Positions 6,788 through 14,684 of a DNA stretch of 64,000 nucleotides are shown here, piece by piece. The notes under the pieces were generated by a model. The model saw nothing but the letters and a program-made list of their open reading frames with translations. It was not told the DNA's origin and searched no databases. Made by a program: the position numbers and the translations under genes. Source of the DNA: Arthrobacter pigmenti (GTDB lineage Bacteria; Actinomycetota; Actinomycetes; Actinomycetales; Micrococcaceae); assembly GCF_011927905.1 (NCBI RefSeq), contig NZ_JAATJL010000001.1, positions 682,001 through 746,000 on the forward strand, in the 5' to 3' direction. Position 1 is the first letter of the stretch, and every line of letters begins with the position of its first letter.

Positions 6788-8047
6788 ATGCGAACCTCCA
6801 GCGGTAGCGGCACCGGCGCTGAAATTACGACGACGCCGGACCTCCGCGCCATTCAGCGCCGGACCGTCCGCGTACTGATTCTCGGGCAGGTGCTTGGTGG
6901 TATCGGCATCGGGTCGACGCTCTCGATCGGCGCTGTGCTGGCTGCAAATATCGCTGGTTCGGAGGCACTTTCCGGTGCTGCCGCGACGCTCAGCACGCTC
7001 GGTGCGGCGGCCAGTGCCATCCCGCTCGCACGGCTGGCGCAGCGGCTGGGTCGTCGTCCGGCGTTGGCTACCGGCGTCGTACTCTCGGCGTCCGGCTCGT
7101 TGGTGACCATCGGCGCGGCCGCCCTGTCCTCGTTCCCGTTGCTGCTGCTCGGATTCGCGCTGCTCGGTGTCGGCACCGCCGTGAACCTGCAGTCGCGGTT
7201 CGCAGCCACCGACATCGCGAGCCCGGAGCACCGTGGACGCGACCTGTCACTCGTTGTCTGGTTCACCACCATTGGGGCGGTGCTGGGTCCGAACCTGTTC
7301 GGCCCGGGCGAGGAGATCGCGGAGGCCTTCAATATGCCGCCGCTGACCGGTTCGTTCGTCATTGCCGTCGGCGCGCAGATCGCTGCCGCGGCGGTGTATC
7401 TGGTGGGGCTGCGGCCGGATCCCTACCTGCTGAGCCGCGATGCGCCGTCGGACGCTCAAGGCGACGCCGCCCCGGGCCGGGTCCGCGGCAGGGGAGCGTT
7501 GATCTTCGCGATCGGTTCTATTGCGGCGAGCCACGCCGTGATGGTGTCGGTCATGGCGATGACGCCGGTCCATCTGGTCAACCACGGCGTCACGCTGACG
7601 ATCGTCGGCCTCACAATTAGTCTTCACATCGCCGGGATGTTCGCGTTGTCACCGCTTTTCGGCTGGTTGAGCGACAGGTTGGGACGCGTAGGCACCATCC
7701 TGATAGGGCAGGCACTCTTCGCTGTTTCGTTGGCCGTTGTGGCCTTCGGCGAAGAGGATCCGGTGCTGGTCACGGTGGGGCTGATTCTCCTCGGGCTCGG
7801 TTGGAGCGCGTCAACGGTATCCGGTTCGGCACTCGTTGCTGATCTGGCCACGGGTGCTGCCCGGGCCCGCATCCAGGGCCGCACCGACCTCATCATGAAC
7901 CTCGCCGGGGCAGTCGGCGGCGCAGCCGCCGGTTTCGTCCTGGCGTGGGTTGGCTACTCGGGCCTGGCGTGGGCGGCCGGTGTGCTGGTGCTCCTCATTG
8001 TGGCGGGCGCGACGACTATGCGCACCGCCCGCCCGCTGCCCGCCTGA
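6788..8047 (+). CDS. MFS transporter
   Basis: This is a 419-residue membrane protein with 12 predicted membrane segments in two halves. The loop 2-3 motif LAQRLGRRPAL and its second-half counterpart GWLSDRLGRVGTI are the classic major facilitator signatures. The N-terminal 30 residues are hydrophilic. It resembles proton-driven multidrug or metabolite exporters of actinobacteria; the substrate is unknown. It is divergent from the LigD gene across a 90-base gap and convergent with the next reductase gene. No strong Shine-Dalgarno sequence precedes ATG 6788. Confidence 0.88.
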   Translation: MRTSSGSGTGAEITTTPDLRAIQRRTVRVLILGQVLGGIGIGSTLSIGAVLAANIAGSEALSGAAATLSTLGAAASAIPLARLAQRLGRRPALATGVVLSASGSLVTIGAAALSSFPLLLLGFALLGVGTAVNLQSRFAATDIASPEHRGRDLSLVVWFTTIGAVLGPNLFGPGEEIAEAFNMPPLTGSFVIAVGAQIAAAAVYLVGLRPDPYLLSRDAPSDAQGDAAPGRVRGRGALIFAIGSIAASHAVMVSVMAMTPVHLVNHGVTLTIVGLTISLHIAGMFALSPLFGWLSDRLGRVGTILIGQALFAVSLAVVAFGEEDPVLVTVGLILLGLGWSASTVSGSALVADLATGAARARIQGRTDLIMNLAGAVGGAAAGFVLAWVGYSGLAWAAGVLVLLIVAGATTMRTARPLPA

Positions 8048-8060
8048 CCCATTCAGCGGG
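8032..8060. terminator. Possible bidirectional terminator hairpin
   Basis: CCCGCTG (8032-8038) pairs with CAGCGGG (8054-8060). The 15-base loop spans the MFS stop codon, between two convergent genes. There is no U tract on either side, so the call is tentative. Confidence 0.35.
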
Positions 8061-8063
8061 AGC

Positions 8064-8723
8064 TCAGCTCATGTCTGCATAGCGCTTGGCCTGGGCGAGT
8101 GCGTCCCGCAACTGGCCGGCGTCGTAATCGGGGCCGTAGCCGGGAGTGTCGCGCTGGAAACGCCAGCCTTCGGCGAGTGGTCCGGCGTCGACAACATCGA
8201 ATCCGAACTCGTCGATCAGCGCCGTGACGAGGCGCTTGGCGTCGTCGTCCCCGGCGATCGGCAGGGCGCGGCGGTTCGGTGTGCCGGCGGGTGTCGGGCG
8301 GCTGGTCAGCTCGCTGGCGTAGATGTTGTTGAACGCCTTGACGATGCGCGCGCCCGGAAGCTGCCGTTGGAGGAGTTCGCTGGTGGTCGTCGATTCGTCG
8401 TCGAGCCCGGCGATCTGCCCGTCACGCTGCGGGTAGTAGTTGTTGGTGTCGATGACGATCTTGCCGTCCAGCGGAGCGGCCGGCACGTCGCCGATGGCGT
8501 GAAGGGGGACAGTCACAACGACGACGTCGCCCGCTTCCGCCGCTTCCGTCACGGTGTCGGCGCGGGCGTGGTCGCCGAGTTCGCTGATCAGCTCCTGCAG
8601 AGTTTCGGGGCCGCGGGAATTGCTCATGACGACGTCGTAGCCGCTGCGGACCGCGAGACGCGCTAACTGGGAGCCGATGTTGCCGCTGCCGATGAAGCCG
8701 ATGGTTTTCACGTTGGTATCCAT
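8064..8723 (-). CDS. NADPH-dependent F420 reductase-like protein
   Basis: This is a 219-residue Rossmann-fold protein. The N-terminal TIGFIGSGNIGSQLARLAVRSG has the GxGxxG dinucleotide loop. VMSNSRGPETL supplies the phosphate-binding Ser/Arg expected for NADP(H). VIDTNNYY and IVKAFNNIYASEL match the F420-dependent NADP reductase-like family, shared with the partial gene at the window start but clearly diverged from it. The natural partner (F420, quinone or another substrate) is not evident. It is convergent with the MFS gene and its ATG is at 8721-8723. Confidence 0.86.
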   Translation of the reverse strand: MDTNVKTIGFIGSGNIGSQLARLAVRSGYDVVMSNSRGPETLQELISELGDHARADTVTEAAEAGDVVVVTVPLHAIGDVPAAPLDGKIVIDTNNYYPQRDGQIAGLDDESTTTSELLQRQLPGARIVKAFNNIYASELTSRPTPAGTPNRRALPIAGDDDAKRLVTALIDEFGFDVVDAGPLAEGWRFQRDTPGYGPDYDAGQLRDALAQAKRYADMS

Positions 8724-8845
8724 GCGCAGTACAACCGGATGACGTCGGAGGTATTCCTCTGGGTTGTTTTGGCTGTGTCACGGAGGTGGATGGGGCGCCG
8801 TACCCTACGCTCTGAGTATTCTGTCTTTACTCACGCTGGAGAATC

Positions 8846-9034
8846 ATGGCGAAGCCAAAGCCGTCCGAGTCGCCGACCGTCATCGGATTAATCCTGCTCA
8901 TTCTCGGAGGAGTCATTACTTTCCTGGCAGCCAAACCAGGTGGATACTGCGGGCTGAGCGAGAATCGGAGGTCAGTCGCGCGGATTAAGCCGCTTTCCGA
9001 TTATCGTTTCGGTAGCTCCGGATCTGGTAGATGA
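8846..9034 (+). CDS. Small hypothetical membrane protein, possibly truncated
   Basis: This is a 62-residue frame with GGAG 7 bases before the ATG. It has a charged N-terminus, a single membrane segment (VIGLILLILGGVITFLAAKPG) and then an uncharacteristic polar tail. The last 50 bases overlap the end of the gene on the other strand. The first half looks like a genuine small membrane protein. The tail may be the product of a deletion or frameshift that removed the original C-terminus, but no relative is available here to prove it. Confidence 0.45.
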   Translation: MAKPKPSESPTVIGLILLILGGVITFLAAKPGGYCGLSENRRSVARIKPLSDYRFGSSGSGR

Positions 9035-9428
9035 GTGCGATCGTTCCGATGATCGGGATCAACGGGAAGATGAACTGGGCGGTCCCGATGATGTACCAGA
9101 GCGTGATGCCCCACAGGACTGTAAGGAAGACCGCGAAGGCAATGATCTGGTTCCTGGTCGGTTTCGGTCGTTTCTGTATAAGGCCGGCGTCCCGGAGCCG
9201 CTGATGTTCCCGCCACGCGGAAATGCTCAGCGGAATGAAGATCGCCAGAAATGTGCCGATCAAGAGCGCCTGTTCTGCCACATCATGAAGCTGCAGTTGA
9301 TGCAGACCAAGGCTTAAAGCGGGATTAAGAACCAATACCCAAATGACAGCCGCAATGATTAGCGAGCTACGTCGGGGACGGCGTGGCTTGTCGAGGGATG
9401 GTATGCCGCCCGTGTTGTTCGTGGCCAT
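8985..9428 (-). CDS. Hypothetical multi-pass membrane protein
   Basis: This is a 147-residue protein with four predicted membrane segments (SLIIAAVIWVLVLNPAL, ALLIGTFLAIFIPLSI, IIAFAVFLTVLWGITLWYII, FPLIPIIGTIALIY). A basic cytoplasmic loop (HQRLRDAGLIQKRPKPTRNQ) separates the halves. I do not recognise a family. ATG 9428 is chosen because the longer start at 9467 would overlap the upstream gene by 32 bases. It follows the small membrane protein gene by 7 bases and is probably translated from the same mRNA. Confidence 0.6.
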   Translation of the reverse strand: MATNNTGGIPSLDKPRRPRRSSLIIAAVIWVLVLNPALSLGLHQLQLHDVAEQALLIGTFLAIFIPLSISAWREHQRLRDAGLIQKRPKPTRNQIIAFAVFLTVLWGITLWYIIGTAQFIFPLIPIIGTIALIYQIRSYRNDNRKAA

Positions 9429-9435
9429 TTGCGCT

Positions 9436-9666
9436 TCAGAACGCTTCAGGGAAGAAGATGGCGCCAACTACCGCGATTGCGCCGATGAACATGAAACCGC
9501 AACCAACCAAAGCTGTCATTCCGGGGGTTGCGCGGGCGCCGGGAGTTCCGTGACGCCCTTGCATACTCGACAATCGCTGGGCAACGCTACGGCGTGCAAG
9601 TACCATGCCGAGCCCGAAGCAGATGCCAAAGATGCCCGTGAGAAGAAGCCCCCAAAATTCCTCCAT
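9436..9666 (-). CDS. Small hypothetical membrane protein
   Basis: This is a 76-residue protein with two predicted membrane segments (FWGLLLTGIFGICFGLGMVL and LVGCGFMFIGAIAVVGAIFF) around a basic loop. I do not recognise its family. It is directly upstream of another membrane protein gene (7-base gap), suggesting a two-gene operon. The ATG is at 9664-9666. A function cannot be assigned. Confidence 0.55.
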   Translation of the reverse strand: MEEFWGLLLTGIFGICFGLGMVLARRSVAQRLSSMQGRHGTPGARATPGMTALVGCGFMFIGAIAVVGAIFFPEAF

Positions 9667-9832
9667 GAGTTGATATTAGGCGGGAATTACGCCTGCCCGC
9701 ATCCGAAGAACGGGGAATTGCAGTCCGGAAGGGATTATCCACAGATTTCCCCGTCGCCATGAAACAAAACGTTTGTTGTGTTATGAACCGCTCCCGTACG
9801 CTTTCGGAACCACCACTCGTACGGGGGCTCAC

Positions 9833-10475
9833 ATGAATCGTCAGTCGCTACCGCCTGCCCAAAAACAGCAATCGACCCGGCCGCCGGGTAAAGCCAAAGC
9901 GTCAACATTGGTCGTTGCCGGGTTCGGTTTGTTCCTCATGGTCATGGGTCTCATCACGGGCGGCGCCGGGGGCGCCATCGTGATGGCCGCCATGCTTGCC
10001 CTGTTCACGGGTCTTTACACCCTCATGACTGGGCGCGCTTCGTGGGCTCGTTTGGCCGGACGTAAGGCGGGATCGATAGTCGCGGCGGCGAGCGTCGTCG
10101 CAGTGATCGTTGGCGGCGCCCTGTTGCCGCCCGCCGATGACACGGTCCCCACCGCGACCGCCGAGCAAACAGAAAAAGCGGAGCCGTCGAGCGCGCCCAG
10201 CGAATCCGCTACAGCCAGCCCCAGCGCGTCCGCGACACCGAAGCCGAAGCCCTCTCCCGACGTCGCACCTCTTGAAGGCGATGAGATCGTCGAGCCCGAC
10301 GGCGACGCGCATGCTCCGCAGGAACAGCCGAAGTACGGCGTAAAGGCGCTCGCCCTGCTCGAAACACTGCCGGTCAAGGGCCGTGCCCCGAAAACGGGAT
10401 ACGACCGGGACCAATGGCCAGCCTGGGTACGCACCGCATCTGGACGGTAACAGCGACGGGGTGGGCTGCGAGTAG
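9833..10475 (+). pseudogene. DUF1524/Excalibur protein with nuclease core deleted
   Basis: ATG 9833 follows GGGGG and opens a frame of 205 residues to 10450: two membrane segments, a Ser/Pro/Thr-rich linker, then LETLPVKGRAPKTGYDRDQ, the start of the secreted DUF1524 (HNH-type) nuclease domain of actinobacteria. The rest of that domain is missing and the frame ends at TAA 10450. In the next frame, 10425-10475 encodes GYAPHLDGNSDGVGCE and a stop, the exact end of an Excalibur calcium-binding domain, which in relatives lies after the nuclease domain. Both ends are thus present but joined out of frame, with several hundred bases lost near 10405-10425. It is either a pseudogene or a truncated membrane protein. 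Confidence 0.75.
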
Positions 10476-10493
10476 CTTTTGCAGCCCACCCCG
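10457..10493 (+). terminator. Strong hairpin at the end of the Excalibur remnant
   Basis: CGGGGTGGGCTGC (10457-10469) pairs perfectly with GCAGCCCACCCCG (10481-10493), giving a 13-bp stem with an 11-base loop. It overlaps the Excalibur stop at 10473-10475, the expected place for the original terminator. There is no U tract after it. Confidence 0.6.
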
Positions 10494-10709
10494 GCTGGGG
10501 GCGATATGTCTTTTCTCGAAGTGCCTTCGCTGCACGCATTGCATGCGTTGAGAGCAGTGCAGTCGTTCCGCGAAAAGGGTACCCGTCCCGAGCGCCCCTC
10601 CCGATCAGCTTCTGCGATCCCAACGAAGGCAGGGGCTCGACCCGAAAACAAGGTGCGCACCAACCAGTGAGACAAACAGTGCAAGTCACGGGATGGCACA
10701 ATCGCACTC

Positions 10710-11957
10710 ATGACTGAATTAGTCCCCGGCCTGCAACTGCACGTGGAACTCGCGGACTCTGAACCGCCTATCGAACGCACCCTCGTTGTCCCCGCGAGCA
10801 TCCCGCTGAGCGACTTGCACCTGTGCCTGCAGGCGGCATTCGGCTGGGAGAACCGGCACCTGTACCAGTTCGTTGTCGGCGACAGTTTTCGTGGCGAGCG
10901 GACATTCAGTGACGTGGAGGCGGCTTTTGAGCTTGAGGTCGAAGACGCATCACGCTTCACGCTCGGTGAGTTAGTCGCCGGGAATGAGGAACGGTTCGTT
11001 TATGAGTACGATTTCGGCGACCAGTGGGACCACCTCATCACCGTCGCGGATAACCAGCCGGTTCCGTACGCGCACCTCGAATGCTCCACCGGCAACAACC
11101 GCGGCCCCGTAGAGGATTCCGGTGGCATCCACGGGTACATGAACCTGTCGGCGGCGCTGCAAAAAACCCACGGTGAAGACGCGTTAGCTGCGTCGGAGTG
11201 GTACGAGGCAGTGACCGGACAGACTGCCGCTACTTTCGATCCGGCCCGCGTTAACCTGCCAGGAATCAATGCCAACCTGGAGCTGCTGTCCCAATTGATC
11301 TGGCGGCGGCCGGTCGCGCCCGGGGTAATCAAAGACGTTGTTCGCCCGGTGCAGTGGCTCCTGCAGCGGGTTGGGGCGGAGGGTATGGAGCTGACGAAGG
11401 ACGGGTATCTCAAGCCAGCCGTCGTGCAGGAGATCATGACCGAGTTGGGCTGGGAAGACCGCTGGTACGGCAAGTTCAACCGGGAGAGCCAGACCCTGCC
11501 CGTCCTGGATCTGCGCGAGCAGGTGCAGGAGTGGAAGCTTTTGCGCAAGTACAAGGGGAAGCTCGTCCGCACGCCGCTTGGCAGGAAACTGGTCGACAAC
11601 GACGCCGCCCTCTGGGACTACCTCGCCACGAGCATCGCGCGTCCCGGGAGGGACGCCGCGGAACTGGTGAACGCCGTCGTCGTACCCTGGCTGGTGGGCC
11701 ATGAGCCTCCGGCGCGCGAACAGCGGGCCGAGATTGTGGCTGAGATCCTGAACGCAAGCGGCTTCAGGGTTGACGGCAGAACTGTTTCGGCAACCGACGG
11801 ACGCATCCTCATTCGCGACACCATACGGACCTTGGAATGCCTAAACGTGTTCAGAAGCGTCGAGGTCATGGAGAGCCCAGACAAATTGTCCGACGGCGGA
11901 CGGCAGTTCCTCTTCGACGTCCAGCGGAAGCAGCACAAGCGCGAACCGCAAAGCTGA
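10710..11957 (+). CDS. IS1096-passenger TnpR / pRiA4b ORF-3-like protein
   Basis: This is a 415-residue protein. The first 190 residues match the plasmid pRiA4b ORF-3-like family (called the IS1096 passenger TnpR domain in databases), with the hallmark FVYEYDFGDQWDHLI, the early ASIPLSDLHLCLQAAFGWENRHLYQF and ECSTGNNRGPVEDSGGIHGY. The C-terminal 200 residues are a helical extension of the DUF-type found in other actinobacterial members. Despite the name, no transposase or inverted ends are nearby, so this is probably a chromosomal gene and not a live element. Its biochemical function is unknown. Confidence 0.82.
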   Translation: MTELVPGLQLHVELADSEPPIERTLVVPASIPLSDLHLCLQAAFGWENRHLYQFVVGDSFRGERTFSDVEAAFELEVEDASRFTLGELVAGNEERFVYEYDFGDQWDHLITVADNQPVPYAHLECSTGNNRGPVEDSGGIHGYMNLSAALQKTHGEDALAASEWYEAVTGQTAATFDPARVNLPGINANLELLSQLIWRRPVAPGVIKDVVRPVQWLLQRVGAEGMELTKDGYLKPAVVQEIMTELGWEDRWYGKFNRESQTLPVLDLREQVQEWKLLRKYKGKLVRTPLGRKLVDNDAALWDYLATSIARPGRDAAELVNAVVVPWLVGHEPPAREQRAEIVAEILNASGFRVDGRTVSATDGRILIRDTIRTLECLNVFRSVEVMESPDKLSDGGRQFLFDVQRKQHKREPQS

Positions 11958-12019
11958 CCTTGCCCCACCGCAGGCGCCCTCGGAATACTGGAGGGACCAC
12001 CAGGGAAGCGCAGGTAGCC

Positions 12020-12646
12020 ATGAATGAGGACAACGAACGCACCCGACGCATGCAGCGGGTGGCCGAATACCGTTCCGCACGACGCTCCGGCAGCGACGCC
12101 GCTGAAGCGCAGGAGCAGGTCGACGACGACGAAGAGGGCAGCGCTCCCATCACCGACTTCGCCGCCAAGGCCGATTTCGAAATCCGGCAAGCCACCGCCC
12201 GCGGCGACTTCGACAACCTCAAGTACGCCGGCAAACCGATACCGGGGCTGGGCGCCACGCTCGATCCGGACTGGTGGGTAAAGGGTCTGATCGAACGGGA
12301 ACAACTCTCCGGCCTCGCACCCGCCCCGTTCAGGCTGCGCAGGGAAGACGGGGAGCTGGATTCGGAGCTCGACCGCCAGTACAGCGAGGCGAAGGTTCGC
12401 GAACTGCTCGAGGACTTTAACCGCCAGGTCATCGAAGCTCGCAGGCAGCTGCTTGGCGGTCCACCCGTGGTCACCAAAACCCGCGACGTCGAAACGGAGA
12501 TCGCACGCTGGCGTGAACGACGCGCCGTCCACGCGGCGCAGGGAGAACATGCGCAGGGGGACCAGGAAGACCAGGGCGGGACCCCGGGGAAACCCCAGAG
12601 GGAGGAGGCGAGGCGCTCACCGTGGTGGCGCCGTCGTCGTACTTAG
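12020..12646 (+). CDS. DUF1992 (DnaJ-C28-type conserved domain) protein
   Basis: This is a 208-residue soluble protein. Residues about 45-115 (ADFEIRQATARGDFDNLKYAGKPIPGL and following DPDWWVKGLIEREQL) are the DUF1992 domain, called DnaJ homologue subfamily C member 28 in eukaryotes, although no J-domain is present. The C-terminus is strongly basic. The open frame starts at 11837 inside the previous gene, but ATG 12020 begins the typical acidic N-terminus. It lies 62 bases after the previous gene on the same strand. The function is unknown; a chaperone-related role is only a family inference. Confidence 0.8.
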   Translation: MNEDNERTRRMQRVAEYRSARRSGSDAAEAQEQVDDDEEGSAPITDFAAKADFEIRQATARGDFDNLKYAGKPIPGLGATLDPDWWVKGLIEREQLSGLAPAPFRLRREDGELDSELDRQYSEAKVRELLEDFNRQVIEARRQLLGGPPVVTKTRDVETEIARWRERRAVHAAQGEHAQGDQEDQGGTPGKPQREEARRSPWWRRRRT

Positions 12647-12678
12647 GGAGCTAGGCAGAGTCCTACCAGAGCATGCGT

Positions 12679-12975
12679 TTAATCCGTCGCGACAAGGTCC
12701 TGGTACTCGGGATGCCGCTCGATGTACGCAGCAATGAACGGACACAGGGGAGCAGCCTGGAGGCCGCGTGAGCGCACGTCGTCCAGTGCATACCGCGCGA
12801 GCGTGCTGCCGGCGCCGCGGCCCTCGAAGGCGGAGTCGACTTCGGTGTGCGTGAAGATGACCCGCGAGTCCTTCAACCGGTACTCCGCGAAACCAGCCGG
12901 CTTGCCGTCGAGGCTGATCTCATACCGCCCGGCGTCGGAGTTATTGGAAACTTGTGCGTCTTCGTTCTTGTCCAC
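12679..12975 (-). CDS. GNAT family N-acetyltransferase (YjdJ/Gtn10 type)
   Basis: This is a 98-residue protein of the short single-domain acetyltransferase group. ISLDGKPAGFAEYRLKDSRVIFTHTEV is followed by the acetyl-CoA loop FEGRGAGSTLARYALDDVRSRG and the family-typical PLCPFIAAYIERHPEYQDLV. The substrate is unknown. It is convergent with the DUF1992 gene. Its start is in the promoter region of the divergent ANTAR gene, so the two share a short regulatory gap (12976-13085). Confidence 0.88.
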   Translation of the reverse strand: MDKNEDAQVSNNSDAGRYEISLDGKPAGFAEYRLKDSRVIFTHTEVDSAFEGRGAGSTLARYALDDVRSRGLQAAPLCPFIAAYIERHPEYQDLVATD

Positions 12976-13085
12976 GGCCCCTCCAGATAGTAAGTAGACT
13001 GTTTACCTCAGGCTACGGGCGTCGGTCCGCGGCTACAACCCCAGCGCTGAAGCGGGGGACGGATACCGAGCAGAGGTGGATCGAC

Positions 13086-13823
13086 GTGGCAGACGCTATT
13101 GATGAGGAGTCGGTCCGGCACGAGCTGCAGGACCTGGTGCTTGAGAGCGCCGGGATCAGGGAGTTCCTCGACGGCATGGTGCAGCTCGCTGCACGCGAGC
13201 TTTCCGCAGCAACCGGCAAGACCATCTACGCCGCCGTCACCCTTCTCAGACCCAAGCACGAAGCAACCGTCGCTAGCAGCAGCGACGAGGCGAAAGCCAT
13301 GGACGAGATCCAGTACGCGTTCGACGACGGCCCGTGTCTCCGCGCCGCACGTGAGCAATACACCGTGGTGGTGGAGGATTTCCGGACTGAGGATCGATTT
13401 GGGGATTATACGGACGCGATAGTCGGGCACGGGCTTCGTTCGGCCCTTGGAGTCCCCGTCATCCTCGAAGGAGCGGCGAACGCCGGACTCGACCTCTACT
13501 GCCGCGAAGCGCGCGTCTTCAATGGTGGCCACATCGAGGCGGCAGAAAAGTTCGCGCACAAGGCATCCCGATCCATGCAGCTCGCGTTGCGCGTAACAAC
13601 CCTGGTGGAGCACACCGACAACCTGACCGCCGCTATGGAGAATCGCACAACCATCGACCTCGCCGTCGGCATCATCATGGGCCAGAACCGGTGCAGCCAA
13701 GGGGAGGCAGCCAGCATCCTCAAGGCCGCATCCAACGCGCGCAACGTCAAGCTGCACACCGTTGCCGCGGCGGTTGTCGCGTCTGTGAACGACGTCGGCC
13801 CCGCCACGCATTTCGACGCCTAA
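13086..13823 (+). CDS. GAF-ANTAR RNA-binding antiterminator protein
   Basis: This is a 245-residue protein. Residues about 20-160 form a GAF sensor domain (DDGPCLRAAREQYTVVVEDFRTEDRFGDY is typical). The C-terminal 60 residues (AMENRTTIDLAVGIIMGQNRCSQGEAASILKAASNARNVKL) are an ANTAR three-helix RNA-binding domain. Such proteins bind paired hexaloop hairpins in leader RNA to prevent termination. GTG 13086 is chosen because GAGGTGG lies 6 bases upstream; the longer frame from 12954 is basic and unlike GAF proteins. Its RNA target cannot be identified here. The stop overlaps the convergent DUF1275 stop by 4 bases. Confidence 0.88.
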   Translation: MADAIDEESVRHELQDLVLESAGIREFLDGMVQLAARELSAATGKTIYAAVTLLRPKHEATVASSSDEAKAMDEIQYAFDDGPCLRAAREQYTVVVEDFRTEDRFGDYTDAIVGHGLRSALGVPVILEGAANAGLDLYCREARVFNGGHIEAAEKFAHKASRSMQLALRVTTLVEHTDNLTAAMENRTTIDLAVGIIMGQNRCSQGEAASILKAASNARNVKLHTVAAAVVASVNDVGPATHFDA

Positions 13824-14536
13824 CGCGCTGCCGCCGCCACATCGCTGTCGGCATGGCGCCGATTATGCCGGTAGCGCAGATGTCCGAGCAGCGTCACCGT
13901 AACGGTCAGCACCGCCGAAATTGCTACGCCCACCCACAGGTCGATCAGCAGCGCGAATCCGCCCGCCACAGCACCGAGACCGATCAGCAGGATAGCCAGC
14001 GCCCGGCGGACCCAATACTTCCCCTTCCCGCCTGCGAGCCGCGAATCCGACGCGAACCCCGTGATGGTCGAGGTCACGACGACGGTGGTAATCTCCGCAA
14101 CCTTCAATCGCTTCGCGGCGGCGGCCTGAATCCCCATCACCGTTGCGAGCCCTGAGGTAACAGTGCTGCCCAGCACCTCGTCAGCACTGACATCCACGAA
14201 CCCGACGACGACGGCAATCGCCGCAGTGCCCAGCGCCACCGCCCCGAACGCCACCGTGGTGCGCGCCGACCATCCTTCGGGCGCCTTCCGCAGCATCCGC
14301 CCGGCGAGCAGCGCGCCCACCATGAAGAAGAGCAGCGCAAGGGCTGGCCGCAGAACGGGGAGGTCGTTTCCGCCGGCCACAGCCATTCCCAACAGCACCA
14401 CGTTGCCGGTCATGTTGCCCGTGAAAACCCGGTCGAGGCCTAAGTACCCGACGGCGTCCACCACTCCCGTTGAGAACGTGAGCACCAGCATCAGTGCCAG
14501 GTGGAGGCGGTCGGTCGGCACTCGCGCGGTTGGCAT
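13820..14536 (-). CDS. DUF1275 (YoaK-type) membrane protein
   Basis: This is a 238-residue membrane protein with six predicted segments. The motifs FSTGVVDAVGYLGLDRVFTGNMTGNVVLLG and VTSGLATVMGIQAAAAKRL, followed by a segment on TTVVVTSTITGFA, are the DUF1275 signature. Family members are inner-membrane proteins of unknown function. ATG 14536 is preceded by AAGGGA at good spacing; the frame continues upstream to 14632 but without family features. It is divergent from the gamma-glutamyltransferase gene across about 150 bases and convergent with the ANTAR gene. Confidence 0.86.
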   Translation of the reverse strand: MPTARVPTDRLHLALMLVLTFSTGVVDAVGYLGLDRVFTGNMTGNVVLLGMAVAGGNDLPVLRPALALLFFMVGALLAGRMLRKAPEGWSARTTVAFGAVALGTAAIAVVVGFVDVSADEVLGSTVTSGLATVMGIQAAAAKRLKVAEITTVVVTSTITGFASDSRLAGGKGKYWVRRALAILLIGLGAVAGGFALLIDLWVGVAISAVLTVTVTLLGHLRYRHNRRHADSDVAAAAR

Positions 14537-14684
14537 TCGGGTTCCCTTCGTGGGCGATACTTGAATCGAACGTATACGAAGCCTAGGCTTCTTCTCATAA
14601 TTGTATTCAATCGAAACTGTGCGTCGGGCCACCCCTCACTCGCCGGTTCGAACCCATTGGCACCCGTCGAAAGTAGCTGCACTG

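Noticed and set aside
9735-9743. TTATCCACA, a perfect DnaA-box consensus
   Set aside because: Only one copy is present, with no AT-rich region, dnaA or dnaN nearby, so chance is the better explanation.
9793-9825. CCCGTACG/CGTACGGG hairpin before the DUF1524 gene, as a possible riboswitch
   Set aside because: It is a single short stem with no conserved riboswitch core; at most it could affect access to the ribosome site.
10479-10670. 63-residue open frame after the Excalibur remnant
   Set aside because: It begins inside the hairpin loop, has no ribosome site and shows no protein-like pattern.
10710-11957. The IS1096-passenger name suggests a transposon here
   Set aside because: No transposase, inverted ends or target duplication is visible; the gene sits among ordinary chromosomal genes.
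14641-14665. GGTTCGAACCC resembles a tRNA T-arm
   Set aside because: No matching acceptor, D or anticodon arm is found on either strand and the T-stem does not pair; the sequence lies just before the ggt gene.
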